DNA of 64,000 nucleotides from Branchiostoma floridae (lineage: Eukaryota; Chordata; Leptocardii; Amphioxiformes; Branchiostomatidae). Shown piece by piece: positions 63,236 to 64,000 of this stretch. Under the pieces are notes generated by a model. It was given only the letters and a program-made list of their open reading frames with translations. It was not told the DNA's origin and made no database searches. The stretch covers positions 12,160,822 to 12,224,821 of the forward strand of contig NC_049997.1 in assembly GCF_000003815.2 (NCBI RefSeq). Direction: 5' to 3'. Numbering within the stretch: the stretch's first letter is position 1; each line of letters begins with the position of its first letter. Both the position numbers and the translations under genes were made by a program.

Positions 63236-63424
63236 TCCGTTAAGCGTTACGAGCCATTTTAATTCACCGTTAATCGTTACCGACCCGCTCTAATTCAACG
63301 TTAATCGTTATCGGTATATTCTTCGTGAAGCGTTATTGGTCGTTTTGATTCAACGTTAATCGTTATTTGTTATCCCGAATTCACCGTTAACCGTTCCAAT
63401 AAATTCTTCGTAACCCGTTACACT
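63236..63424. repeat. Tandem repeat built on ATTCAACGTTAATCGTTA
   Basis: Four to five imperfect copies of a roughly 45-bp unit containing CGTTAATCGTTA or CGTTAAGCGTTA with CGT.A and ATTC(A/C)ACGTT; flanked left by a run of C. Confidence 0.8.
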
Positions 63425-63454
63425 ATACAAAGGAAGTCAAATGCCAGATAGATC

Positions 63455-64000
63455 CCCTGAAAATGCAGGAAATGGCGTTTCAAAGGGTCCAGATTTCAAA
63501 ATTTCTCCGAGCCTCCCGGCCTTCGGCCCTGATCATGGTAAAATATGTTGCGGAAGCGTCGCCCTTTAAAACTTTATCACTCATACAGATTTCAGTGTCA
63601 AACATAGCTAAGTTTCGGGCAAAAGATTATCCTAGGATGCAGAAAATGAGGTTTCTCCGGACCTCCCTTGAAACGGCTTGCGCCTTTGGCGCTCACGACG
63701 ACATGGCGAATATATGTCAGGGGCGTGGGTTTTCGCACATAAACAACCTTTCTCTCTAATAAAATGTCATATAATTAAGCTCGTCTTACGGCAAAATCTG
63801 TCCTTCATGCAGTAAATGGCGTTTCAGACGGTCCAGATTTCAAAATTTTCCCGGACTTATATTGCAACGCCTCGTGCCTTCCGAGTTCGAATTGGTAAAA
63901 ATATATCGGGGCTTTGGGGGTTTAGGCCAAAGCTACGAGTATGATCATGTGTAATTTGATGAAAATGTCAAAATCAACCTAGCTTAGTCGGTCGGCAAAA
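63455..64000 (+). repeat. Direct repeat of about 345 bp, partial second copy
   Basis: ATGCAGGAAATGGCGTTTCA with GGTCCAGATTTCAAAATTT near 63463 recurs as ATGCAGTAAATGGCGTTTCA with GGTCCAGATTTCAAAATTTT near 63808. A diverged third version (ATGCAGAAAATGAGGTTTCT) is at about 63638. The open frame at 63463-63759 runs through this repeat and has no known domain. Confidence 0.75.

Larger units (their letters stand above)
55950..64000. other. 8-kb stretch without a recognised gene
   Basis: Apart from the repeats listed separately I see no exon with domain similarity on either strand. Its relation to PDE3 (intron 1 or intergenic) is unresolved. Confidence 0.45.

Overview
The window is animal genomic DNA. 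It is intron-rich, full of miniature transposons and minisatellites, and contains two assembly gaps (N runs at 4302-4401 and 8792-9170). Gene content and style point to a cephalochordate (amphioxus, Branchiostoma-like): a Toll-like-receptor-type LRR gene, a long C2H2 zinc-finger array gene, a phosphodiesterase 3 gene and a THAP-domain DNA transposon. The species call is an inference from these families; no marker gene fixes it.

Layout. 1-2628 (-): the 5' 876 codons of a TLR-like receptor, cut by the window edge just after its transmembrane helix. 2629-8400: intergenic, with dispersed repeats and a CA microsatellite. 8401-10074 (+): C2H2 zinc-finger gene with an internal gap; a decayed zinc-finger relic lies at about 12030-12240. 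15852-30133 (-): 13 exons of a PDE3-type cyclic nucleotide phosphodiesterase, phase-consistent at every junction, 855 codons to the stop. Its first (membrane) exon is not seen. Its introns hold several minisatellites, three of which copy pieces of PDE3 exons together with their splice sites. 30134-48367: no host gene recognised; MITEs, SINEs and retrotransposon fragments. It may be PDE3 intron 1 or intergenic.

The most interesting object is at 48372-55945: a complete 7.6-kb DNA transposon of the Kolobok type, with a TTAA target duplication and 16-bp terminal inverted repeats. It carries two intact, convergent, multi-exon genes. The first (48663-53707, +, 12 exons, 718 aa) encodes a THAP-domain transposase with a D...D...DxxH...E core. 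The second (53747-55724, -, 3 exons, 177 aa) encodes a stand-alone version of the cysteine-rich cytoplasmic 'ballast' domain otherwise known from the C-terminus of the P2X7 receptor. Stop codons of the two genes are 39 bp apart. The element therefore looks like a mobile source of the P2X7 ballast domain, or a transposon that uses it.

55950-64000: no gene recognised; minisatellites, a diverged 1-kb duplication, a palindromic MITE and unfamiliar repeats. Exon boundaries and phases were derived by hand from splice consensus, reading frame and family resemblance; no database search or transcript was available.
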